Part shown: positions 36,985-48,400 of the stretch, piece after piece
How positions within the stretch are numbered: the stretch's first letter is position 1
How the letters are laid out: each line of letters begins with the position of its first letter
Source of the DNA: Trichoplax adhaerens
Lineage: Eukaryota; Placozoa; Uniplacotomia; Trichoplacea; Trichoplacidae
Assembly (NCBI RefSeq): GCF_000150275.1
Contig: NW_002060944.1
Coordinates: forward strand, 2,972,690-3,036,689
Direction: 5' to 3'
Length of the DNA: 64,000 bases
Translations under genes and position numbers: made by a program
Notes under the pieces: model-generated
The model's database searches: none
Seen by the model: only the letters and a program-made list of their open reading frames with translations
What the model was told of the DNA's origin: nothing

Positions 36985-39900
36985 TTAGAACTGTGTAGTC
37001 TGTAATACTTGTAAAACATCACCAACTAAATGTAGGCTACCTGTAACCAAAATCTGCAGATGAATATATTTTTTTTCCTTCTCGATAGTCTTATCATTCA
37101 TATAGTTAAGAGATTTAGCTTTATGAATAGCTTTAATAACAGATATAGCTTCATTAACTGATCCACAAATACGACTGTTTGTTGGATTAGACAATCCATT
37201 TAACTCCATCCAAGCAGATAAGTTTTCATTGCATCGCTGCATTGCTGCATTAGTAGTTTCGTTACGATTAACTGTATCTAATAAGTATATTATACATTCG
37301 CATTAAAATGCTATCGGTACAATTAGAAATTTATGCGATTCACAATTACAGCTACAATCATGTACCTGGCGACGAATGGTTTTCTTTCAAAATATTGGGT
37401 GAAAATATCGCATAATCGATATTTGTGTTCTAGAACATCAATTTTTAATGATTTAATGAAAACTACTTCCAGGATAGGATAATAGGCGAAATTAAAATAG
37501 ATAGGTTGCCTAAACATTAAAAACACTTACGATGATTGGTTTTAACAAAGTTTTGCTATCGCGATTGCCACTCAAATTAAAGATTAATATACGGGCCACA
37601 GAACCTCTATAATATTAAAAGAACAGCGTTAGCAATCTAAAATGTTATTACTTACTTAAGCAATCAAAATGAAGTTATAACAGTATCGTAATACCGAATA
37701 TTCGTGGCTTCAATAGTGGATTTGTTGTGAAACCACTCAACTGCAGTCTATTTTACAATTAAAGAAGAACAAATCAGTGAAAAATTAATCATGATTTATA
37801 AAACTACTGCTACTAAACATTTCCAATAGAAAGCGATAAAATTCAAGCTTTGAATAATAGAATTACTACAAAACTAATCATGATTTATAAAAACTACTGC
37901 TACTAAACATTTCCAATAGAAAGCGATAAAATTCAAGCTTTGAATAATAGAATTACTATAAAACTAATCATGATTTATAAAAACTACTGCTAATAAATAT
38001 TTCCAATAGAAGGCGATAAAATTCAAACTTTGAATAATAGAATTACTACAAAACTAACCCTATTATCAAATAAATGTAATTATAACTCTGCTATATATAT
38101 TCATCTATTACAGGTAAACCCTTGCCTGGATGCTATTTCGTGTATGAGCACCATCAAAATAGAATGTAGCACCGTCGTATTTCATCATTTGATATCTACC
38201 ATTCCAAACGCAACTTTGTAATCCTACCGGTAGTAAAAATTTTAATTTCCAATAACGCTGAACGTTTTCTAAAGAGATTTTACTGACCTGCTTTAAAATT
38301 TTCACTTAGTGGAAATGTACTTGCAGTTGGTAATCCTTTGCCGGTTTGCAATTGCTGATCACCTAATATCGAGATAATGACAACCTAAATTTAGTATACT
38401 TGACTAGCTACATACATGCATACATAACACTACATTAACCTACAAGCACGTAGATTAAGTTGAAATAAGATATAAATAGATTAGGATTAATATCTCACCA
38501 TTATGAGTCTTCGATTGTTTAGCATTTTTTTCTAGCCACGTATTTGCTAGTTGTATCGCTAATGATGCATTCCACTTTTGTACTTCACCGTCAATTCCAA
38601 GTTCTGTAGTACATGTGATCATATGATAGATATTGTTAAGATTCAATTGACATAAATTAATACTTGATTCAATCTTCTATAAATCATACTTACTTGGCTC
38701 TGTACCCGGGTAGCTAGATAAAGGTGGCACGATTTGCAGTGCTGCCTAAAAGTTGTGTGAAGAATAGAGGCCGATATTATTTTCATTTTATTACCTCATA
38801 CATACCGATTGGCTATACAGAAATAAATATATAGTATAAGCGTTAAAAGACAACCATAGAAAATGAAATCTGTAATTGATTTCTTTCTATGCAATGTATT
38901 TACCTTTACTTCGTTCGATTGCTCTTGTAATACAGTAATTGCTGAATCCACCTGAGGAGCAGTAAAAGCAGATGTACCCGGCTATCGAATTAAAAGTTAA
39001 AATTTATAAACATTTCATGACATGCCGCGCTAGTTATGCACCTGAATACGTACTTATTTCAGGGTTAAATGGTTATTTCATATTTGATAGGATATATATT
39101 CGTACATATGATTCAAATTTACATCAGGTTCACCGGCAATAGTCAATTTTATACGTTTACCTTCATTATTCCAGCTTTATGCCAAGCAATTTCTTCAATA
39201 GTTTTCCCTAATATAGCAGTATGATCTAATCCGAGCGATGATATACCACATGCTACTGGATTTCTGCCATGGAGATAATTCATAGAGTTGATAAAGTAAA
39301 GAATTAAATCTGCACGTGCTTCGATTTTAATAAAATTATCACAATTGCATATAATACAATTTTTGTATACCTTATCGCATTAGTACAGTCATATGTACCA
39401 CCAATACCCACTTCAATGATGGAGACATCAACCTTTATTTATTTATAACCATTTAAAATGAAAAGTTCATATTTCCCATTCATACGATTTCATGCATTAA
39501 CTATGCTAGCTTATGCTTACCTTTTCACAGAAAAAGATATAAAATGCTAGTACAGTTAAGAATTTGAAATAACTTGGCATATAGTTATCATCTGCCTCCT
39601 AGTTGAAACATCATTCAGACGAATCTTATTAGATTGATTTCGGATATATATGTTTACATGTTGGCGCTCTATTATCAGCTTACTTTTGATTTTTCAAGCC
39701 GATCGTAAACAGTCCAGAAGTAGGAAGTGAAGACCTCTTTCGAAAGAGGTACTCCATTTATCCTAATCCGCTCGCGCACTTCGATTAGGTGTGGTGAGCT
39801 ATAAAATGATAACTATCGTTAAGCTACGATTTCATTAGAAAACAATACATAAATTATTCATCTGATTTTAATAGTTCACCTGTAGAATCCGGTTTTGTAT

Positions 39901-40300
39901 CCATGAGCACGAAGTATACTTTCAGTAAAAGCACAAGTTGAACCCTGATAAAAATTTACCGCATTGACTTAATTCAGGTAACTCATGCTTTACTTTTTCA
40001 CAAGATAAAAAAAGACATACCTTTCCTTTGGTGCCACTAACATGAATTATAGACAACGAATCTAAATCGTCCACCTACAGAAATATGGTGTATTGATTAA
40101 GTGTTAAAATCATTGGTTCACTACATATTCTGATCAACGTATGGGATTGATTGTTATATCATTAAACATACCGATAGACCAATTCGGTTTAAACAAGTTA
40201 TTGTTCGATGAACGTTAACCTCCTTTTCGCTACCACTATTAGAGATGATCTTCAAAGTCATAGCATTACTTTGGAGATTGTTAAGGGCATCGACGGTAGA
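36985..40300 (-). CDS. FPGS: Folylpolyglutamate synthase (5' exon not found)
   Basis: ATP-dependent ligase that adds glutamates to folates, retaining them in cytosol and mitochondria. Exons reading down the minus strand: 40172-40300 ([13 protein letters not shown]), 40021-40074 ([10 protein letters not shown]), the next at ~39880-39945 completing the P-loop with [19 protein letters not shown], and ~39700-39790 ([20 protein letters not shown]). Then ~39525-39600 ([13 protein letters not shown]), ~39370-39434 ([16 protein letters not shown]), ~39165-39265 ([16 protein letters not shown]) and ~38930-38985. The C-terminal domain follows: 38108-38290 with [11 protein letters not shown] and [11 protein letters not shown], ~37550-37620 with [15 protein letters not shown], and a last exon with [18 protein letters not shown] ending at 36985. 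Each block matches animal FPGS in order. The start codon and any mitochondrial leader must lie upstream of 40300 and were not identified. Confidence 0.93.
37784..38056. repeat. ~90-bp tandem triplication in an FPGS intron
   Basis: Three head-to-tail copies containing AATCATGATTTATAAAAACT and TTGAATAATAGAATTACTA, starting near 37786, 37876 and 37966. The first two are nearly identical; the third has several substitutions. Confidence 0.9.
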
Positions 40301-40654
40301 CTATGAAATACAATTACAACGTGAATATGTCAAGTTAGTATGCATCATAACGTTCTTTACGTCATTATCCAAAGATTGAGGGTTTAAAAAACTATAGGAG
40401 GAATATCATATCTTCTAATAAATCTATAACTTGTTTAATATTAAAGACAAAACTGAAGTACTGTACATTCAGATTGCATTCGATATCATTTACTCAACCT
40501 ATCATTCAATACTCTATGACACATGCTAATGCTTGCTTGGCGACTTGTCTATGGAGAGGTTGCTTACTGACTAACTGTACAGTACGTATTTGGTCCAGGT
40601 TTTAGTTTGTGGTTTGTAATTCCCATCCACTATAATGCTACTTTAGATTATGAG

Positions 40655-41215
40655 CTAAGAAGTGTATTCGATGTGTTTGGAAATCAACTCCTGTACAGTG
40701 TTGCATGCTGAAACTCATTAGAGCAGAATGTATCCAAGAAATTGACACGTCGAAGTTAGAAAAAATTGAGCTGATCGCTTTAACTGTGCGACATAAGTTA
40801 ACCCTATGATCATCTGGAAATCCACTACGGTACAGTATTGCATGCCGAAACTCATTAGAGCCGAATGCATCCATGAAATTGACATGTCGAAGTTGGAAAA
40901 AATTGAGCTGATCGCTTTAACTGTGCGACATAAGTTAACGTATGATCATCTGGAAATCCACTACGGTACAAGTATTGCATGCCGAAACTCATTAGAGCCG
41001 AATGCATCCATGAAATTGACATGTCGAAGTTAGAAAAAATTGAGCTGATTACTTCAACTGTGCGACGTAAGTTACCCTCTGATCATCTGGAAATCCACTA
41101 CGGTACAATATTGCATGGTGAAATTCATTGGAGCAGAATGCATCCATGAAATTGAGAGGTCGAAGTTAGAAAAAATTGAGCTGGTCGTTTATACTGTATG
41201 AAGTAAGTAAGTTAA
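40655..41215. repeat. Tandem array of ~136 bp, four copies
   Basis: The block CATCTGGAAATCCACTACGG recurs at 40811, 40947 and 41084, and a diverged copy precedes them at about 40676. Each unit also carries GAAATTGACATGTCGAAGTT and AAAAATTGAGCTGAT. The outer copies are the most diverged. Confidence 0.9.
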
Positions 41216-42185
41216 ACTCTGATAGATCAATGTACGTTATATCGTAAGTCGATGTGATTTCAGCTTCGATCTATACAAGCTTTGCATGTCTGCATTATAC
41301 GTACAGTTACTGCACACAGTGATGACTATGGCGATGACTTTTGAGTTCTGCAGGAGTACATTACGTTCTGCTACTTCTCACTGAACAACCATCAAATCTG
41401 GCATACCGTTGAAAGAAAATGAATGTGCACCGAAGTAGTAAAGAACTGGCCCGTGGCCGTAGCACATTGTTAGCAGATTGATGGCAGTTTAAGTCATCGG
41501 GAATATTAAATATTGCAATAACAGTTTTATGACAACAAGAGTCGAATATCATTTCCATTCTAGTCAATGAGCTTGAATTTCATCAATGACAGCATCCATT
41601 TCATCAGGCAATATCACTGCTCAACATACAGTATACTGTATAACTGTAATGACTTGCAGTATTTCTACGCCACTACTAGATCAAATGACCTTTGCGATCA
41701 TTCTAATTAGCTATCTACATCGTATCTATTACATAATGATCTTGTTTTATCGCTAAGTTTACCTTATAGTCTACCATCGTTGTAGCAATTGCCCTTGCTA
41801 CAGTCCGATTGAACACAATCCTACAGCAAGAGACAACTTTTAGAATCATTAAATCCTGTCAATGTCAATAATAAGTTGTAAATATCCTTTCGACGTCTCT
41901 TTCACACCAGTTGCAATCGATGGATCTTGCTGTTAATGTAGAGAGATACAGTTAGTTCAACAGTTATAAGTGAGAATACAACGCTGGCACTGCAACCTCA
42001 AGCAGATCGATAGACCAACCAGTACGAAGATTCCCTGGTGATGATAGGATGTTTACAGTCTGTGCATGTGCAGTATTCACAAGTGCAAAAGCACTAACTG
42101 GTTCTAGACTTCTAAATGGCGAATTGTAGGTGTGGTTATCATGTTATTACAGTACCAGGGACCACTGGCAACAAAGCAAAAAATT

Positions 42186-42199
42186 CCCCCCCCCCCCCT
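42186..42199. repeat. Poly-C tract
   Basis: About 13-14 consecutive C, unusual in this AT-rich window, immediately at the left edge of the 74-bp array. Length may be unreliable in the assembly. Confidence 0.9.
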
Positions 42200-42573
42200 T
42201 TTCCGTAGCAATTTCCCTACCTAATTAAAACCTTTTCCTTTCTGACAGTACTGCACTTATTGGAGGAAAAGGTTTTCCGTAGCAATTTCCCTAGCTAACT
42301 AAAGCCTTTTCCTTTCTGACAGTACTGCACTTATTGGAGGAAAAGGTTTTCCGTAGCAATTTCCCTAGCTAACTAAAGCCTTTTCCTTTCTGACAGTACT
42401 GCACTTATTGGGGAAAAGGTTCTCCGTAGCAATTTCCCTACCTAATTAAACCCTTTTCCTTTCTGACAGTACTGCACTTATTGGGAGAAAAGGTTTTCCG
42501 TAGCAATTTCCCTAGCTAACTAAAGCCTTTTCCTTTCTGACAGTACTGCACTTATTGGAGGAAAAGGTTTTCT
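42198..42573. repeat. Tandem array of ~74 bp, five copies
   Basis: GACAGTACTGCACTTATTGG recurs at 42244, 42318, 42392, 42464 and 42539. Units also share CCGTAGCAATTTCCCTA and CCTTTTCCTTTC. Inside each unit, CCTTTTCCT and GGAGGAAAAGG form a short inverted pair around GACAGTACTGCAC. Confidence 0.95.
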
Positions 42574-43261
42574 CCTCTTTATTCGAGGTCAAAATTTTTT
42601 GGACGTTTACTGTCGATGTACCTGTACACAATCTGGTTGGCTTGGTACTACACTGCGTGGTTACAGTATGCTTTCCAATAGCGCAAAGTATTATTTTACA
42701 AGTTGCTAAAATGGAATAATAATTTTAGGCAAAATTGTAATCCATATGCTCACATGATTATGCAATATACGATATAGACTCAAAAGCATGTATATATATT
42801 GTCATGTACATTATACAGTAGAGTTCACCTTGTTGAAAGCTTTGTGCGCCTTCATGCAGTACTTACAATACTGTATAGAATCATAATCATAATAATTACC
42901 ATGACAAGATTGGAGAACAGTAGATGAATTAATTCTACACAACGGAACTAAAAATAAGGAGGGTCCTTTGTTAATTGTTACTCAAAAAAATGCTGATTTT
43001 GTGCTGTTGTGAATGAGTCCAGGCAGTGCAACCTATACTTCTCGCGCCGCATTAAAATGCCCACTAGAATCTACAGTGTAATCAAGATTTGTAGGGTGAA
43101 TGAATGAATGTAAGGGGAATTGAATGTGGTGTTCAAGATCGTTTAAACAGGTGCAAGCACAAGTACGCCAAGAGCCAGTATGATATACTCGTACAGTAAA
43201 TGGTTTTCACCTCACGACGCCTCGTAAATGTGCAGATGGAATCTAGTATTCAAGTAGTGCC

Positions 43262-44375
43262 TCACAACGAGAATAGGATGCATCCAACGCTATTTCGTTG
43301 GTTGCATTCTCGTCAATAACGATAGGCTTGAATTTACTTCATTAATAACTGGTTGCATTGCTACATGTAAACCTGCAAAATACGAAATGTTTACCAATGT
43401 ACACTGTACAGGTACAACTCTACTCTACAGAAAGCTACCGTTGTGCAGATACCCATATAAGCATGGCTTCTTCTATACTCAGTACGTACGCTTATGTCGG
43501 TATGTAAATTAGAACAGTAAGCATAGGATGCATCCAACGCTCTTTCGTTTAATGCATTCTTGTCATTAACTATAAGCTCCAATTACTTCATTACTGGTTG
43601 CATTGCAACTTGTAAACCTGCAAAGTACGAAATATTTAACTCTGCTTGAAAAAGTAGTGTGTGCACATATAACATACTTTAGGCATGTAAATCAGAGCAA
43701 CGAGCTTAGGATGCATCTAATACTATTTCCTTGGATGCATTCTTGTCCATCATCCTAGGCTCGAATTACTTCATTAATAACTGGTAGCATTGCTACATGT
43801 AAACCTGCAAAATACGAAATGTTTAACTCTGCTCGAAAAAGTAGTGCGTGCATATATAACACACTGTAGGCATGTAAATCAGAGCAACGAGCTTAGGACG
43901 CATCTAATACTATTTCCTTGGATGCATTCTTGTCAATCATCCTAAGCTCGAATTACTTCATTAATAACTAGTAGCGTTGCTACATGTAAACCTGCAAAAT
44001 ACGAAATGTTTAACTCTGCTCGAAAAAGTAGTTCGTGTATATATAACACACTGTAGGCATGTAAATCAGAGCAACGAGCTTAGGACGCATCTAATACTAT
44101 TTCCTTGGATGCATTCTTGTCCATCATCCTAGGCTCGAATTACTTCATTAATGACTGGTAGCATTGCTACATGTAAACCTGCAAAATACGAAATGTTTAA
44201 CTCTGCTCGAAAAAGTAGTGTGTGCATATATAACATGCTGTAGGCATGTAAATCAGAGCAATGAACTTACGATGCATCCAACACTCTTCCCTTTGATGCA
44301 TTCTTATAGGCTCGATTACTTTATTAATAACTGATTGCATTGCTACTTGTAACTTGTAAACTTATAAAATACAAA
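43262..44375. repeat. Satellite array of ~187 bp, six copies
   Basis: AGGATGCATC (or close variant) begins units at about 43275, 43525, 43708, 43895, 44082 and 44269. The first unit is longer (~250 bp) and diverged; the next are 183-187 bp. Shared blocks include CTACATGTAAACCTGCAAAA and AATCAGAGCAACGAGCTTAG. Central copies are most alike, as expected for unequal exchange. Confidence 0.92.
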
Positions 44376-44589
44376 ATGTTCACCAATGTAGTGCCACATT
44401 TTACAGTACTTTACACAAAAGTGCAGTGTTTTGTCATCGAGATACAGTAAGATGGAAAAAAGTAGTCTGTACACTATATACTGTAGTACTGTACATCTTG
44501 CGCTTTGAAGAATGGTATCCATTTTGACTGTAAGAGTGAAAAATTGTCCTCTAATTAAGCAATTTACGCTGAATATTGAAGACACAAAT

Positions 44590-45105
44590 TTAAGATATCG
44601 ATGTTGACATGGCTGGGCCTACTGTACAATGTAAAGTTAGCTAGGCCATGTCCTATAGTACAATTCGGGCGAGTTTCAGGATTTCAGAATGTCGTTGTGC
44701 AAATCAGGGCAACGAGCCAATTGGACCGGATAGCCAGCGGTCTGTAGGCTTATTTAAGACACGATTTAAGATATCGAAATTGACATGGCTGGGCCTAATG
44801 TACAATGTAAAGTTGGCTAAGGCATGTCCTATAGTACAATTCGGGCGGGTTTCAGGATTTCAGGATGTCGTTATGCAAATCAGGGCAACGAGCCAATTGG
44901 ACCGGATAGCCAGCGGTCTGTAGGCTTATTTAAGACACGATTTAAGATATCGAAATTGACATGGCTGGGCCTAATGTACAATATAAAGTTGGCTAGGCGA
45001 TGTCCTATAGTACAATTCGGGCGGGTTTCAGGATTTTAGGATGTCGTTATGCAAATCAGGGCAACGAGCCCAATTGGACCGGATAGCCAGCGGTCTGTAG
45101 GCTTA
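44590..45105. repeat. Tandem array of ~176 bp, three copies
   Basis: TTGACATGGCTGGGCCTA recurs at about 44604, 44780 and 44956. Each copy contains CCTATAGTACAATTCGGGCG, CAAATCAGGGCAACGAGCC and GGATAGCCAGCGGTCTGTAG. Copies are very similar, so the expansion looks recent. Confidence 0.92.
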
Positions 45106-45197
45106 CTGTACTTTAATTAGTTAATTAGACGAATTTATTATTGTTATTATGTAATACTGTCAACACTTCTAGTATACGTACAGTACAGCAACAGTCA

Positions 45198-45227
45198 TGG
45201 TCTATACTGTACTGTACTGTACAGAAT
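45198..45227. repeat. Short ACWGT run upstream of RAD50
   Basis: A run of ACTGT units with ACAGA at the end, about 255 bp before the RAD50 ATG. Confidence 0.75.
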
Positions 45228-45479
45228 AGGCTAAACACTGCTTGCACACATTCAAGCTCGAGCGCCATTTTGCACTGCAAGCACAGTAAATGTTGTAGGT
45301 AAATTCCAGAAATTGTGACGTTTACTGCTTGTATTGGTTTCAATAGAAACTTGCTCAACTGCAACAGTTACTCTCCCAACCAGCAGGCGAAGAAATTATT
45401 ACCAAGTGGGCTGGAAATAGTTTAGCAATCTGCTGGAAATTAAGTCGATTCTACGGAAGAAATCAAATGCAACCAAGCC

Positions 45480-48400
45480 ATGTCGTCGATCGATAGAATG
45501 CTGATCGTGGGCATACGTAGTTTTAGCCCGCAAAGTCAACAAGGTGGTGTTATCGAGTTTGGCAAACCACTAACTGTTATTACCGGTAATAATGGTGCTG
45601 GCAAAACGGTAATTGAAGGATAGTATTCCTTTCTACTGTATTGTGCAGTGATAGCAATTCTAAACATAGTTATTACCGCTTGTTTCTGGACACGATATAC
45701 TTTACTGTATACCAGCAAAGTCATGAGCTTCTCAGTTCGATATCGATGGGCAGTTTGTCTCTTTCAACAGATGATACCGATCTCCAATAGTTTGTTACAC
45801 TCTGTAAAATGACACAGTTTGTTTGCAATAGAATTACATTGAATTGAAAAAAAATGAAATTTAAATGTTGCTCGACGCTCAACTGCGCCTATCATCATGC
45901 GTTACATTGAATAATAGCACTGGGCAGTGTGCATATTCATTATTCAGCTTCTCTACCAATCCTTTCATTAATGAAGCTAATTAAAGTATATACAGTAAGG
46001 TTAATTATCGCTGCATTCTGTATCTAACGCTGTTATGCTAACATTTCTTTTTTAGACAATCATTGAATGTCTGAAATATGCAACCTGTGGTTATACACCT
46101 CCAAATACTAAAAATGGAGCATTTATTAACGATCCAAAGGTATGGCTAAAACAAAATCTCGGCTTAAAACAGTTCTTTTATTGCGTTCATTGCAATGAAA
46201 GTTTAAAATCATCTTCGAATGCATCATTTTTAATTCGATGAAGCTGCTCTAAGTGTCTCTTCTGATCAGAGCAAAAACATCTCTAATATAGAACTGTAGT
46301 TCATTGTATGCTATTGTACACTACAATACGAAGCCCTGCACGTTATTATTCTAATCTTAGCGAATATTTATGCCACACTACAGTATCGAGGATAAGTGTA
46401 CCTGACATTAACGCCACTTTCTACTTACTCACTATATACAAGCTCTTGCTGTAAAGTATGATGTTGCTTCCAAATCTAGGCCATTAAATTAGAAACTTAT
46501 ATTACGGCACATATAAGTAGCGCAAATGTAACAATAAATAGATACGCCTCTATAATAAATTAATTGATAAAAGTCATTATGCATCTACCTTCGATCGATT
46601 GTCTTAGCAGTTGATATTTCGTATAAGCAGATAATTTATGCGACATAATATTTGTCAGGTTGCTGGCGAAAGAGAAGTTAAAGCTCAAATCAAGTTGAAA
46701 TTTCATGATGTTAGTGGCAAAAGTACTGTTTGTGTACGCTCTTTGGTAGCGACGCAAAAGGTAAACAACTTTAAATATAGATAAATGATTAATTGCTCTA
46801 AAGTAATAGAAAGTTTTATAATAGATTGATCAGTTATTAATCAATGACTAGCGTGACTAATTGTATTGAAACGGTCACAATTTGCTGTATATCTTACCAT
46901 TGATTTCCGCCAACTTGAAGGGACGGAGTGATAGAGTAGAAGTGAAAACATTGGAAGGAACGATTAGTCGTACGGAACATGGAGAGGTAAAAAGTGATCT
47001 AATGTAGTGGTAAGATGGTATCATTATAAGGCACAAATTATATTAACCTTCGAATGTGACTAATTCATTACAAAATTTAGAGAAGCAGTATTAGCTCAAA
47101 ATGTGCTGAAATGGACCGAGAGGTATCTAATGGATATTTAAGTTTATTTTAAATTTCAATGGCAGTATTCTGATATACGTATTATACGTGTTTACAATGT
47201 TATATATTAAAACGATAAGGTTAAAAACAAGCCTATTTCTTACAATTAGGTACCTTTTCATTAGCAATGTATATTGTTGTTCATGACTATATTGTAATAC
47301 TCATGCATATAGATGACTACGCTATTGGGAGTTTCGAAGCCAGTGCTCAATCACGTTATATTTTGCCATCAAGAAGATTCGACCTGGTTAGTTATTTATT
47401 TGGAAGTAATTTAAACAGATGAGTTATTCCCTAACATGTCTTGTTATGAGCATTATATTGTTTTTCTTATTTTATTATCGATGGCTAACATCAGGCAAAA
47501 ATGTTTATTTTACGAGTACATAACTGGAATCGGATCTCATGTTAATCTAGGCCTTTGCAAGAAGGAAAAGCACTTAAAACAAAATTTGACGATATCTTCG
47601 CGTCGACTAGGTTGATTTGAATTATTAAGCACGATTACTTACATAATTAAGAATACTAATTAACTCGTAAGCTCCACCATGTCTAATCTGTTACAATTCT
47701 ATTCGAAAAGGTATATTAAGGCTTTGGATGCTATAAAGAAATGTAGCAAGGAACAAGTACGACTCTGTTAACCTTTACTTGAGTAAGATACGTCTAGTAT
47801 AACCTGCTATTATCTTGCAGAACCAATACGTGAAAGAATTTAATACTGAATTAACCTACCTACTAGAAAACAAGAAAAAATCTCAAGAAGTAAAAGAATC
47901 TTATTTACTATTTAATGGAATAATGTAGATTCCGTAAATAAATGGAATAACATCGTAATATTTTAAGATAAAAAATTGAAATATTTTCGCTTTACGACAG
48001 ATTAAAGAAGAATTAGAAAGTACGCAAATGCAGTTGAGGGTTTTGGAAGATAATCTACGAAAGATTGTAGTAGAGCTTAAACCGCTGCAGGTAGAGAATA
48101 TGAGCAGTATTATTAGATAAGTTACATTCAGATTATTATATTTAATTGAATGCTAATAAAGAGTGTAAAATATTACTATTTTTTAATTATCTACAGGAGG
48201 ATGTTTATTCATTGGAAGACAAGTTACGCAATTATCAAAAAATCGAAAATAACATCGGTATTATAAGATAGTATTTTTACTGAATATTTGTAGTTTTAAA
48301 TATTCTAAATTCTAATCTCGAATTTAGAATCATATAACGCAGTCAAAAAGCAGATACTAAAGAATCAGGAAAATTTAAGAAGTAAAGTTAGGAAATTAAT

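Larger units (their letters stand above)
40301..45479. other. Minisatellite-rich interval between divergent FPGS and RAD50
   Basis: 5.2 kb holding four separate tandem arrays (listed individually), with unique AT-rich DNA between them, notably 41216-42180. It must also contain the RAD50 promoter and the missing FPGS 5' exon and promoter. Open frames at 40638-40874, 40806-41033, 44648-44923 and 44824-45039 are repeat translations and not genes. Confidence 0.6.

Noticed and set aside
40638..41033. Open frames on both strands with repeated peptide motifs
   Set aside because: They are made entirely of the ~136 bp tandem array and have no recognisable domain.
43262..44375. CRISPR-like regular repeats
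   Set aside because: Units are long, contiguous and similar throughout, with no short repeat/unique spacer pattern; this is a eukaryotic satellite.
44648..45039. Two similar open frames with repeated protein sequence
   Set aside because: They are translations of the ~176 bp tandem array; the resemblance reflects DNA repetition and not a gene family.
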